In this document: positions 27,587 to 34,695 of the stretch, piece by piece
How positions within the stretch are numbered: the stretch's first letter is position 1
Layout of the letters: every line of letters starts with the position of its first letter
Source: CAYFVR01 sp046541515
GTDB taxonomy: Bacteria > Desulfobacterota > Desulfobacteria > Desulfobacterales > Desulfococcaceae
Length of the DNA stretch: 38,806 bases
Reading direction: 5' to 3'
NCBI GenBank assembly: GCA_046541515.1
Contig: JBKHDD010000027.1
Coordinates: 1 to 38,806 of the forward strand
Program-made: the position numbers and the translations under genes
Notes under the pieces: generated by a model
Told to the model about the DNA's origin: nothing
The model's database searches: none
Seen by the model: only the letters and a program-made list of their open reading frames with translations

Positions 27587-28094
27587 CCCCATTCGGCGGG
27601 TGCTGTACCGGGTCACCGAATCGGTGCTGGAGCAGCTGGCCTTTATCTTTTCCTTTCCCGAGGAGGACCGGGAACCCCTGGACGGCCCCGACGCCCTCGG
27701 CGCCCGGGTCGCCTTCACCGGCCCCTTTTCCGGCGCGTTGCATCTGCGGGTCAGCCGGAACATCGGGCCCGAACTGGCCGGCAACATGCTGGGCGTGGAA
27801 CCCGAGGAAACCACGCCCGAACAGCGGGACGACGCCGTCCGGGAGCTGATCAACGTGATTTGCGGCAACCTGCTGCCGGCCATCGCCGGGAAGCGCGCGG
27901 TCTTCAACGTGGACCCGCCGGTGATTCTGGGACCGGCGGAATCCGAGACCGACGATCCGCCCTTGGCCGAAGCCCGTCTTTCGCTGGAAGAAGGCGAATG
28001 CGACATCCGGCTCCGGGTTCCGGAACCGCTGCCGCCCGGGGCCATTCGGCCCGACCTGGACGCCGAATTCGAAGAGGAACCGGATGGCTGGTAG
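27579..28094 (+). CDS. CheX/CheC-family CheY-P phosphatase
   Basis: 171 residues. ELINVICGNLLPAIAG carries the phosphatase signature Glu89-x-x-Asn92 with a further Asn97. Only one such site is seen, as in CheX rather than the two-site CheC. The chosen ATG at 27579 overlaps the cheY stop by eight bases, and the end overlaps cheB by 11 bases. It probably dephosphorylates one of the CheY proteins. CheC-type proteins pair with CheD, and two CheD genes flank it. The C-terminal tail is acidic. Confidence 0.8.
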   Translation: MNDPIRRVLYRVTESVLEQLAFIFSFPEEDREPLDGPDALGARVAFTGPFSGALHLRVSRNIGPELAGNMLGVEPEETTPEQRDDAVRELINVICGNLLPAIAGKRAVFNVDPPVILGPAESETDDPPLAEARLSLEEGECDIRLRVPEPLPPGAIRPDLDAEFEEEPDGW

Positions 28095-29160
28095 GCGGGT
28101 TCGGGTGCTCATCGTGGACGATTCCGCAGTGGTCCGAAAAATCCTTTCCCAAGAGCTGTCCCGCTATCGGGACATCGAAATTGTGGGAACGGCGGTGGAC
28201 CCCTACGTGGCCCGGGACAAAATCGTCTCCCTGAAGCCGGACGTTCTGACGCTGGACCTGGAAATGCCCCGGATGGACGGGCTCTCCTTTTTGGCCCGGC
28301 TGATGAAATATTATCCCCTGCCCGTGGTGGTGCTCAGTTCCTTGACCCCCAAAAACAGCGAAACCGCCCTGAAGGCGCTGGAGCTGGGGGCGGTGGAAGT
28401 GTTGTGCAAGCCCGGCACCGCCTATTCCACCGGCGACGTGGCCCGGAACCTGGCCAACGCCATCCGCGCCGCCTCGGCCGCCAAAATGCCGGCCCCGGGA
28501 CGCCCGCCCGCGGCCGGGCCGGAAATCCGCCCCGTCTCCCGAAGCCAGGTGCGCCTCAACGTCACCACCCACAAAGTCATCGCCATCGGCGCCTCCACCG
28601 GCGGCACCCGGGCCATCGAAGCCATTCTCCGGGCCATGCCGAGAACCGCGCCGGGCATCATCATCGTGCAGCACATGCCGGAGCACTTCACCACCGCCTT
28701 CGCCCGCCGCCTCCATGAGCTGTGCGACATCGACGTGCGGGAAGCCCGGGACGGGGACCGGGTCCTTCCCGGCCTGGCCCTCATCGCGCCGGGAAACCGC
28801 CACATGCTGTTGCACCGGACCAGCGTCCACTACACCGTCCACATCCGAGACGGCGTGCCGGTCTACTACCAACGGCCCAGCGTGGACGTGCTGTTCCACT
28901 CGGTGGCCAAGCACGCCGGGAAAAACGCCGTGGGGGTCATCCTGACCGGCATGGGGGCCGACGGCGCCCGGGGCCTGTTGGCCATGCGGGAAAGCGGCGC
29001 GCGCACCCTGGCCCAGGACGAGGAAAGCTGCATCGTCTTCGGCATGCCCAAGGAGGCCATTCGGCTGGGCGCGGTGGAAAAGGTAGCCCCGCTGGCGGAT
29101 ATGGCCCGCCACATCATCGAGGCCCTGGCGGAAACCCGCGCCGGCGGGGGAACGGTTTGA
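28084..29160 (+). CDS. cheB: Chemotaxis methylesterase/deamidase CheB
   Basis: 358 residues. The N-terminal receiver has Asp12/Asp13 and acceptor Asp58 (LDLEMPRMDG). A linker leads to the esterase domain with Ser171 (IGASTGGT), His197 (QHMPEHFT) and Asp293 (MGADGARG), the full catalytic triad. It removes methyl groups from receptors when phosphorylated by CheA. It overlaps CheX upstream by 11 bases and the second cheD downstream by four. Confidence 0.95.
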   Translation: MAGRRVRVLIVDDSAVVRKILSQELSRYRDIEIVGTAVDPYVARDKIVSLKPDVLTLDLEMPRMDGLSFLARLMKYYPLPVVVLSSLTPKNSETALKALELGAVEVLCKPGTAYSTGDVARNLANAIRAASAAKMPAPGRPPAAGPEIRPVSRSQVRLNVTTHKVIAIGASTGGTRAIEAILRAMPRTAPGIIIVQHMPEHFTTAFARRLHELCDIDVREARDGDRVLPGLALIAPGNRHMLLHRTSVHYTVHIRDGVPVYYQRPSVDVLFHSVAKHAGKNAVGVILTGMGADGARGLLAMRESGARTLAQDEESCIVFGMPKEAIRLGAVEKVAPLADMARHIIEALAETRAGGGTV

Positions 29161-29669
29161 CGGGAAACGATTCCAGCCCGGCCGCCGTCACCTATTTTCT
29201 GGAACCCGGCTATATTTTCGTGGCCACCCGGCCCGCGGTGATTTCCAGCGTCCTGGGCTCGGCCGTCTCGGTCTGCCTCTACGACCGCAAGCGAAAGCTG
29301 GGGGGCATGAACCAGTTCCAGCTTCCCGAGGTGCGGGACCGGAAAAAGGCCACCGCCCGCTACGGCAACGCCGCCACCCTGGCCCTGGTGCGGATGATGG
29401 AGGAAAACGGCTGCTCCATCCGAACCATGGAGGCGCAAATCATCGGCGGCGGCTACAACCGGGCCGTTTCGGAAGAAGACGTGGGCCGCACCAACGTGGG
29501 GGTGGCCCGCCGGGTGCTGGGGCGAAAAGGCATCCGGATCGTCTCGGAGGACGTGGGGGGAACCAAGGGGAGAAAGGTGGTTTTCAACACCGGGGCCAAC
29601 GAGGTTGCGGTGATGAAGGTGGACCGGCTTCGGGCCGGCGACTGGTACCCCTACGAGGGGGATCGGTAG
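29157..29669 (+). CDS. CheD paralogue lacking catalytic Cys and His
   Basis: About 170 residues from a TTG at 29157 that overlaps the cheB stop (TTGA), with a GGGGGAA stretch upstream. The first ATG in frame, at 29308, would remove the core fold. CheD homology is clear: ISSVLGSAVSVCLYD and LGGMNQFQLPE match the family's LGSCVAVCLYD and GGMNHFxLPE. The catalytic Cys is Ala36, the His is Gln53 and the Thr is Ser30. It is therefore unlikely to deamidate receptors and may act as a binding partner of CheX or the receptor. The remaining domain (YGNAATLALVRMMEENG, GRKVVFNTGANEV) is intact, so this is not a decayed gene. Confidence 0.85.
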   Translation: MTGNDSSPAAVTYFLEPGYIFVATRPAVISSVLGSAVSVCLYDRKRKLGGMNQFQLPEVRDRKKATARYGNAATLALVRMMEENGCSIRTMEAQIIGGGYNRAVSEEDVGRTNVGVARRVLGRKGIRIVSEDVGGTKGRKVVFNTGANEVAVMKVDRLRAGDWYPYEGDR

Positions 29670-29726
29670 GAACCGGCGGAGGCGGGAACGGAGGATCTTT
29701 CGCCGCCGCGCCGAAACCGATTGGAA

Positions 29727-29763
29727 CGCGGACCCGCTCCGATCGTTGAGGAACGGGTCCGCG
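29727..29763. terminator. Hairpin between convergent cheD2 and flavoprotein gene
   Basis: CGCGGACCCG (29727-29736) pairs perfectly with CGGGTCCGCG (29754-29763). No T-tract follows on either strand, so it is a candidate bidirectional or rho-assisted terminator. Its right arm shares GAACGGGTCCG with the hairpin after ahcY. Confidence 0.4.
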
Positions 29764-29772
29764 CGGAAACGG

Positions 29773-30159
29773 TTATTCCTCCCCCGCCCCAATCAGCGGC
29801 AACTCCTTGTCGATCTTGAAAAACACGAGAAATTTGGGCCCCCGCCCCTCCTCTTCCGCGGCCGTTCGCTCCTTGCGCTTGAGTTGGTAGAGCAGGTCCG
29901 TTTCCTTCTCTTCCCGGATTTTCGTCAAAAAGAGCCGTTTTCCCTTGTACCCGGGCCCCTCTTCGATGAACATGTAGGCCGCGTGGGGATTGGTCTGAAG
30001 GTTGGCGTGGCTCAGCCGATCGCGCATGATCACCGCCACCGAGCCGTCGTCCATGACGTGCGGCCGGGAGTAAATCGCGGAATCCACCCGGCCGTCGGCG
30101 TCGGCGGTGGACAACACGCCGGCGCCGCGGGCATTTTCAAAATAGTTGCTTAGACTCAT
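29773..30159 (-). CDS. Pyridoxamine 5'-phosphate oxidase-family split-barrel protein
   Basis: 128 residues. The pattern MSLSNYFENARGAGVLSTAD, AIYSRPHVMDDGSVAVIM, LSHANLQTNPHAAYMFIEEG is that of small FMN-binding split-barrel proteins. It is too short for true PdxH. Likely a flavin- or heme-binding protein or reductase with unknown substrate. GGAGG precedes the ATG. It stands alone, convergent with the chemotaxis operon and downstream of the methyltransferase gene on the same strand. Confidence 0.75.
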   Translation of the reverse strand: MSLSNYFENARGAGVLSTADADGRVDSAIYSRPHVMDDGSVAVIMRDRLSHANLQTNPHAAYMFIEEGPGYKGKRLFLTKIREEKETDLLYQLKRKERTAAEEEGRGPKFLVFFKIDKELPLIGAGEE

Positions 30160-30214
30160 CTCGCACCTCCTCGGGGACGCGATCCCGCCGGGGAAAACGT
30201 CCCGTCAGGTTGTC

Positions 30215-30308
30215 GGGCCGGTCCGGAGCGGCATTGCCCGGGCGCCGGCCCTCGGAAAAAGGGGGCATTTCCCATCCGCCGGCCGACCCCAAGGTTCCGG
30301 ACCGGCCC
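30215..30308. repeat. 12-bp inverted repeat with 70-base spacer
   Basis: GGGCCGGTCCGG (30215-30226) and CCGGACCGGCCC (30297-30308) are perfect inverses; one more A-T pair extends the stem inward. TTTT follows at 30309 on the plus strand. The spacer can fold further through its GCCGGC segments. It lies in the 206-base gap between the methyltransferase and the flavoprotein gene, both on the minus strand, and could be a structured leader. Confidence 0.45.
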
Positions 30309-30365
30309 TTTTCGGAAGGGAGTCGGGTCTGGAAAGGGGCCGAAACCAGCCGGGACGGCCGCCGA

Positions 30366-31607
30366 TCAGATGACGTTCGATCCGATTGATGGCGCGGGCT
30401 CGGCGCCTCGGACGCCCTTGACGGCGTACACGGGATCGGAGAGAAACAGGTTGGGAAAATGGCGGTCGTCTTCGGGGCGGGGCAGCCCTCGGATGGACCG
30501 GGTCTCCAGATCGTGGAAGGCCCCGGATTCCAGGAAATATTCCATCACCAGCCCCATGCGCTCGAATTCATGGATTTCCTTCCATATCCGAATGGCCTTG
30601 GGCGGAAACCAGCGGTTGGAAAAGGTGACGGCGAAGACGCCGCCCGGCCGCAACACCCGGGCCACCTCCCGAAAAACGGCAAAGGGATCGGTCAGGTATT
30701 CCGCGGACACGGTGCAGGCCACCCCGTCGAAGCCGGCGGTCTCGTAGGGCAGTCGGGGATCGCGGTTGAGATCCTGGACCCTTCGGTCGGTCAGCGCCGG
30801 GTTGGCCGCAAGCTCCGCCTCGTTGAGACCGAGGCCGAACACCGCGGACGGGGCGAGGGATTCCGGCAGGTGGGAAACCCAGGAACTCATCAGGTCCAGG
30901 ACCCGGCCGCCGGGGGGAAGCCAATCCTCGTAAATCCGGGACACGCCCTCGATCGCCGTGGCGTCGATGTGCTGCACGAACCGGGGCGCGGCGTAAAAAT
31001 CGCCGTCTGGCCGCTCGTCCTCCCGCTCGAAGGGGCGGCCCGAAAAAAAGTCGGTGGGGACGCCGTCCCAGCGGACCTGCATGCCCGGCCCCTCCGAGGC
31101 GGCCTCCAGCCAGTGGGTCAGGCCGCCGCCGGTGTCGGAAAATTTTTCCCAAACGCGGGAAACTTCCGCGCTCACGGTCAGTTTTCGCCCGGCCATCGGG
31201 GGATTGAAATCCACGCGCAACCGGTCCCCCTCCCTGCCGACGCATCGAAAGGGGGCCACGTTGGCCCGATAGACGTTGGCCACGTCCTTCAGCATCCCCT
31301 TGGGATAAAACCGGCCCGTCCGAGGCCGGACGTCCAAACCCGGGGGCGCGAATTTCCGCTCGGGCACCGCGAAAATTCGCCGGGCGTCGTAATCGGGAAT
31401 CGCGTCGCCGGGTTCATAGGTTTGGGAAAAACGGTCGCCCTCCCGCGCGGAAAGGAGAGGTTCGCGAAATCCCGGCGGGAACAGGTCCCGCCAGAAATTG
31501 ACCTGCTGGCCAAAATATCGGTCCGAATGGGCGCCCCAGGGGCTCACCCAGTCCAGACGGAATTCGATGGCCGCGTAAGAATCGATATTCGCAGGGTCTC
31601 GAAGCAT
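30366..31607 (-). CDS. Class I methyltransferase with SlyD/FKBP-like N-terminal segment
   Basis: 413 residues. The C-terminal ~190 form a SAM-dependent methyltransferase of the type 11 fold. The equivalent of motif I is RVLDLMSSWVSHLP (235-248), with no GxGxG. CTVSAEYLTDPFAVFREVAR and VLRPGGVFAVTFSNRWFP are the later motifs. The N-terminal part contains, at 98-149, GRFYPKGMLKDV and RVDFNPPMAGRKLTVSAEV. This resembles the SlyD-type FKBP segment VxVDxNHPLAGKxLxFxVEV, with the usual HP of NHPLAG replaced by PP. I infer a fusion of an FKBP-like module to a methyltransferase. The substrate is unknown. GAGGTGAG supports the start. Confidence 0.75.
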   Translation of the reverse strand: MLRDPANIDSYAAIEFRLDWVSPWGAHSDRYFGQQVNFWRDLFPPGFREPLLSAREGDRFSQTYEPGDAIPDYDARRIFAVPERKFAPPGLDVRPRTGRFYPKGMLKDVANVYRANVAPFRCVGREGDRLRVDFNPPMAGRKLTVSAEVSRVWEKFSDTGGGLTHWLEAASEGPGMQVRWDGVPTDFFSGRPFEREDERPDGDFYAAPRFVQHIDATAIEGVSRIYEDWLPPGGRVLDLMSSWVSHLPESLAPSAVFGLGLNEAELAANPALTDRRVQDLNRDPRLPYETAGFDGVACTVSAEYLTDPFAVFREVARVLRPGGVFAVTFSNRWFPPKAIRIWKEIHEFERMGLVMEYFLESGAFHDLETRSIRGLPRPEDDRHFPNLFLSDPVYAVKGVRGAEPAPSIGSNVI

Positions 31608-31767
31608 GACTCACCTCGATCCGAAAAAATTCATGGAAACGGTCGACCGATGGACGACCAACCCGAAAGGGTTGCAGAGGGCACAATAGGTATCCCGGAA
31701 CGCCTTGGCAACGGCCCCCCGCCGAAGGCGCCGAACCTTTTCCCCCAACGGGGCCGCCATCCAACGA

Positions 31768-31797
31768 TTGACAATTCCGACGTACATCCTCTATAGG
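31768..31797 (+). promoter_or_regulatory. Predicted sigma-70 promoter of minCDE
   Basis: TTGACA (31768-31773), an 18-base spacer and TATAGG (31792-31797) form a good housekeeping promoter. The start is expected near 31804, leaving a 57-base leader before minC. Confidence 0.6.
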
Positions 31798-31860
31798 AGA
31801 CGAAAATCCGGATGCCACGGCCGGCACACGAGTCCCGGCTCGGCGTCCCGCGGAAACCAC

Positions 31861-32577
31861 ATGAATGCACTGATCCCCAGGAAATCCCCCGTCCGTATCA
31901 CCGGCATGGGCAACAGTCTCCGCGTCCGCCTGGATCCCACCGAACCGCTGGAACAACTGGAAGCGGCCCTGCACCGGCGGTTTTCTCGCATGAAAAACCT
32001 GTCGCCGGCGACCCCGGTGCTCATCGACGCGGGAGAGGACGAGGGCCACGAGGAAGTGATCGAGGCGCTGGCCGGCTTTCTGCGGAGCGCCTTCGGAATT
32101 GAATCGGTGTCTCGCATGCCGGCCAAAAAGGCGCCGGAGCCAACGGAGACATCCGAGGAATCAACGGAACATCGATTGCTTCGGGAAATGGATCAACAGT
32201 TGAATCAACAGCCCGGGGAGGTTCGGCTGCTGACCGGACGAGTCCGGAGCGGCCAGCGGATTTCCGCGCCCCACCATCTGGTGATTCTGGGCGACGTCAA
32301 TCCGGGGGCGGAGGTGATGGCCGGCGGAGACATCATCGTCTTCGGCGGCCTGCTGGGAACGGCCATCGCCGGCCAGGCCGACCGGGAAGACAGCATCGTG
32401 CTGGCCCTGGACTTTCGGCCCACGCAGGTGCAGATCGGGAGCTACGTCGCCGCCGGACCGCCGGCGTCTCCGGGTCGGTCGCCGGAATACGCCCATGTGG
32501 AAGACGGCCGGATCGTCGTGGAAAACTACCTGGACGCCAACCCCTTCGGACGGCTTCCCTGGCCTCGGGTCCGTTAG
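31861..32577 (+). CDS. minC: Septum site-determining protein MinC
   Basis: 238 residues from the ATG at 31861. The variable N-terminal domain is at 1-~100. The C-terminal beta-helix is at about 135-230, with VRSGQRISAPHHLVILGDVN, PGAEVMAGGDIIVFGGLLG and AGQADREDSIVLAL, the MinC signature. It blocks FtsZ ring assembly away from midcell and is recruited to the membrane by MinD. An upstream in-frame extension exists but includes the predicted promoter, so the inner ATG is used. minD follows 38 bases later. Confidence 0.93.
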   Translation: MNALIPRKSPVRITGMGNSLRVRLDPTEPLEQLEAALHRRFSRMKNLSPATPVLIDAGEDEGHEEVIEALAGFLRSAFGIESVSRMPAKKAPEPTETSEESTEHRLLREMDQQLNQQPGEVRLLTGRVRSGQRISAPHHLVILGDVNPGAEVMAGGDIIVFGGLLGTAIAGQADREDSIVLALDFRPTQVQIGSYVAAGPPASPGRSPEYAHVEDGRIVVENYLDANPFGRLPWPRVR

Positions 32578-32615
32578 CGGACCGCGGGGCGAAACCTATT
32601 GCAAACGAGGTCAAA

Positions 32616-33416
32616 TTGGAAGGTAGAATCATCGTCGTCACGTCGGGCAAGGGTGGCGTGGGAAAAACCACCGCCACCGCCGCGCTTGGCGCGGCCTTGG
32701 CCATGGAAGGCAAGCGGGTCGCGGTCGTGGACATGGACATCGGGTTGCGAAACCTGGACGTGGTCATGGGGCTGGAGAACCGCATCGTGTTCAACGTGGT
32801 GGACGCGGTCAAGGGGAAGTGCAAGCTCAAGCAGGCCGCCATCCGGGACCGCCGGGTCGAATCGCTGTACCTCATTCCCGCCTCCCAGAGCGACAACAAG
32901 GACGCGCTGAATCCCCAGGAGATGATCCGCTTCGGCAAACAGCTTCGGCGAGAGTTCGACTTCGTGCTCATCGACTGCCCGGCCGGCATCGAACGGGGCT
33001 TCGAAAATTCGGTGGCCTCCGCCGACGAGGCGCTGGTCATCTGCACCCCCGAGGTGGCCTCGGTCCGGGACGCCGACCGGGTCATCGGCCTGCTGTACGC
33101 CAAGGGAATCACGCCCAAGCTGCTGGTCAACCGGATCGTCGCCCAGATGGTCGAGCGGGGCGACATGCTCAGCCACGAGGACATGGTGGACGTGCTGTCC
33201 ATCGAGCTGATCGGCCTGGTGGAGATGGACGACCAGGTCATCGTCTCCACCAACACCGGCGTGCCGCTGCCCATGCAGAAGGAATCCCGCGCCGGCGCGG
33301 CCTTTCGGCGCATCGCGGCCCGGCTGAACGGGCAGGTGAACCTGCCCATCGAGGTGCCCCGGACGGAGCAGGGGTTGTTGAAAAAAATCCGGAACAGGTT
33401 CGGCTTCAGCCGATGA
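32616..33416 (+). CDS. minD: Septum site-determining ATPase MinD
   Basis: 266 residues from TTG at 32616, supported by ACGAGG six bases upstream. The deviant Walker A is SGKGGVGKTTATAALGAALA, followed by DMDIGLRNLDVVMGLENR and DYVLIDCPAG-type sequence (here VLIDCPAGIERGF). The C-terminal amphipathic helix GLLKKIRNRFGF is the membrane-targeting segment. It binds membrane as an ATP dimer and carries MinC; MinE stimulates its ATPase. It lies 10 bases before minE. Confidence 0.96.
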   Translation: MEGRIIVVTSGKGGVGKTTATAALGAALAMEGKRVAVVDMDIGLRNLDVVMGLENRIVFNVVDAVKGKCKLKQAAIRDRRVESLYLIPASQSDNKDALNPQEMIRFGKQLRREFDFVLIDCPAGIERGFENSVASADEALVICTPEVASVRDADRVIGLLYAKGITPKLLVNRIVAQMVERGDMLSHEDMVDVLSIELIGLVEMDDQVIVSTNTGVPLPMQKESRAGAAFRRIAARLNGQVNLPIEVPRTEQGLLKKIRNRFGFSR

Positions 33417-33426
33417 GGAGGCCCGC

Positions 33427-33726
33427 ATGCTCGACGGATTCCTGAAAAAACTGCTCGGCCGGCAGTCCGACAGCAAGGATGTGGCCAAAAAACGGCTGAA
33501 GTTCGCCCTGATCTACGACAAGCTGGAAGTCTCCGACAATATCCTGGAAAATCTTCACCGCGATATCGTGGAGGTCATCTCCCGCTATTTCGAAATCGAC
33601 CGAGACGCCTTCAAGCTGGACATCCGTCGATCCGACGAGCTTTCCGCGCTGGTGGTCAACACCCCGATTCTGGGCGCCAAACACCGGGAAACGGCGGAGG
33701 AGAAGGCGGAAATCGAAGAAGACTGA
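33427..33726 (+). CDS. minE: Cell division topological specificity factor MinE
   Basis: 99 residues. The N-terminal membrane-targeting helix is MLDGFLKKLLG. The anti-MinCD segment contains AKKRLKFALIYDKLEVSDN, and the dimer domain has DIVEVISRYFEIDRDAFKL. It drives pole-to-pole oscillation of MinD. AGGAGG precedes the ATG. Confidence 0.95.
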   Translation: MLDGFLKKLLGRQSDSKDVAKKRLKFALIYDKLEVSDNILENLHRDIVEVISRYFEIDRDAFKLDIRRSDELSALVVNTPILGAKHRETAEEKAEIEED

Positions 33727-33753
33727 GGGCCGCCGGTTCGCCGGAGGCGGCCC
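33727..33753. terminator. Hairpin after minE, convergent with iron-sulfur gene
   Basis: GGGCCGCC (33727-33734) pairs with GGCGGCCC (33746-33753), starting at the base after the minE stop. It has no T-tract on either side, so termination activity is only likely. Confidence 0.4.
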
Positions 33754-33757
33754 CGCC

Positions 33758-34504
33758 CTACCCTTCGCGGCCGGGGGCCTCTTCCACCGTCACGTCGCCG
33801 CCCCGGCCCACCACCACCTTGCGCAGGGGCGCGTCCACGCCCGCGGCCGCCCTGCCCCGGGCCACGATGTCCGGCATTCCCGCGCAGCAGGGCACTTCCA
33901 TCACCACCGAGGTCACGCTCCGGATCTCCGCCGTCCGGAAAATTTCCGCGAACTTCTCCACGTAGGCATCCCGATCGTCAAACTTGGGACATCCCATCAG
34001 CACCACCCGTCCCGGGAGCCAGTCCTTGTGCAGGGCGGGCAGGGCGACGGCCGCGCAGTCGGCCAGGATCAGCAGGTCGGCCCCCTTCAAAAACGGCGCG
34101 GTGGGCGGCACGAGCCGGATCTGAATCGGCCAGTGGCCCAGGGCCGAATCGGCGTCGCCGGCGGAAGAAGCCGGGGAAGCCGCCTTGCGCGGCGAAAGGA
34201 TTTTGAGGCCGGCCGAAGGACAGCCGCCGGGCCGAGAGGGCGGCTTCGGCTTCTCCTCCTGGCGGGCCAGATGGGCCTCCACGGCCGCCTCGTCAAAGGC
34301 CTCCGCAGGCCGCTCCACGATCCGCAGCGCGTCTCGCGGACATTCCCCCAGGCAGGCGCCGAGTCCGTCGCACAGACGATCGGCCACCACCCGCGCCTTC
34401 CCGTCCACGATTTCCAGGGCGCCTTCGGCGCAACCGGGCACGCAGTTGCCGCAACCGTCACATTTTTCTTCGTCGATTTCGATGATTTTTCGAGATTCGG
34501 CCAT
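33758..34504 (-). CDS. FrdX-like ferredoxin-domain iron-sulfur protein
   Basis: 248 residues. The first cluster motif is complete: Cys15, 18, 21, 25 (CDGCGNCVPGC). The second reads CDGLGACLGECP, so the second ligand is Leu48 and only Cys45, 51 and 55 remain; a [3Fe-4S] or altered cluster is likely. After a charged linker, the C-terminal domain (HWPIQIRLVPPTAPFLKGAD) has three more Cys sites: ADCAAVA, MGCPKFDD and EVPCCAG. The CDGLGACLG sequence is typical of FrdX-type proteins encoded beside hybrid cluster protein in anaerobes. Expected role is electron transfer in nitrosative or anaerobic stress; no hcp gene is in the window. AAAGGAAAAG supports the start. Confidence 0.75.
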   Translation of the reverse strand: MAESRKIIEIDEEKCDGCGNCVPGCAEGALEIVDGKARVVADRLCDGLGACLGECPRDALRIVERPAEAFDEAAVEAHLARQEEKPKPPSRPGGCPSAGLKILSPRKAASPASSAGDADSALGHWPIQIRLVPPTAPFLKGADLLILADCAAVALPALHKDWLPGRVVLMGCPKFDDRDAYVEKFAEIFRTAEIRSVTSVVMEVPCCAGMPDIVARGRAAAGVDAPLRKVVVGRGGDVTVEEAPGREG

Positions 34505-34615
34505 GATATCTTTTCCTTTCCGGACCCGATCGGGGTCACGGCTGGAAGTTGTTCGGATTGCCGGGGCGTTTCCCCCGCGTGATTCCGGTTTACCCCCATT
34601 TACCCCTCGCGCGCA

Positions 34616-34629
34616 TTGATGTAGGTCAA
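34616..34629. promoter_or_regulatory. Crp/Fnr-family binding site
   Basis: TTGATGTAGGTCAA matches the Fnr-type palindrome TTGAT-N4-ATCAA at nine of ten positions. It lies between the divergent iron-sulfur protein and cyclase genes. A minus-strand TAAACC about 33 bases away fits a -10 box for activation of the iron-sulfur gene; no similar box is seen towards the cyclase. Fnr- or HcpR-like regulation is inferred. Confidence 0.5.
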
Positions 34630-34695
34630 GCCTGGAATTTTTTTCGGCCGGAACCCCCGTCCGGCCCGAACCTTCGCCTCCGAGGGAGTTCCGTC

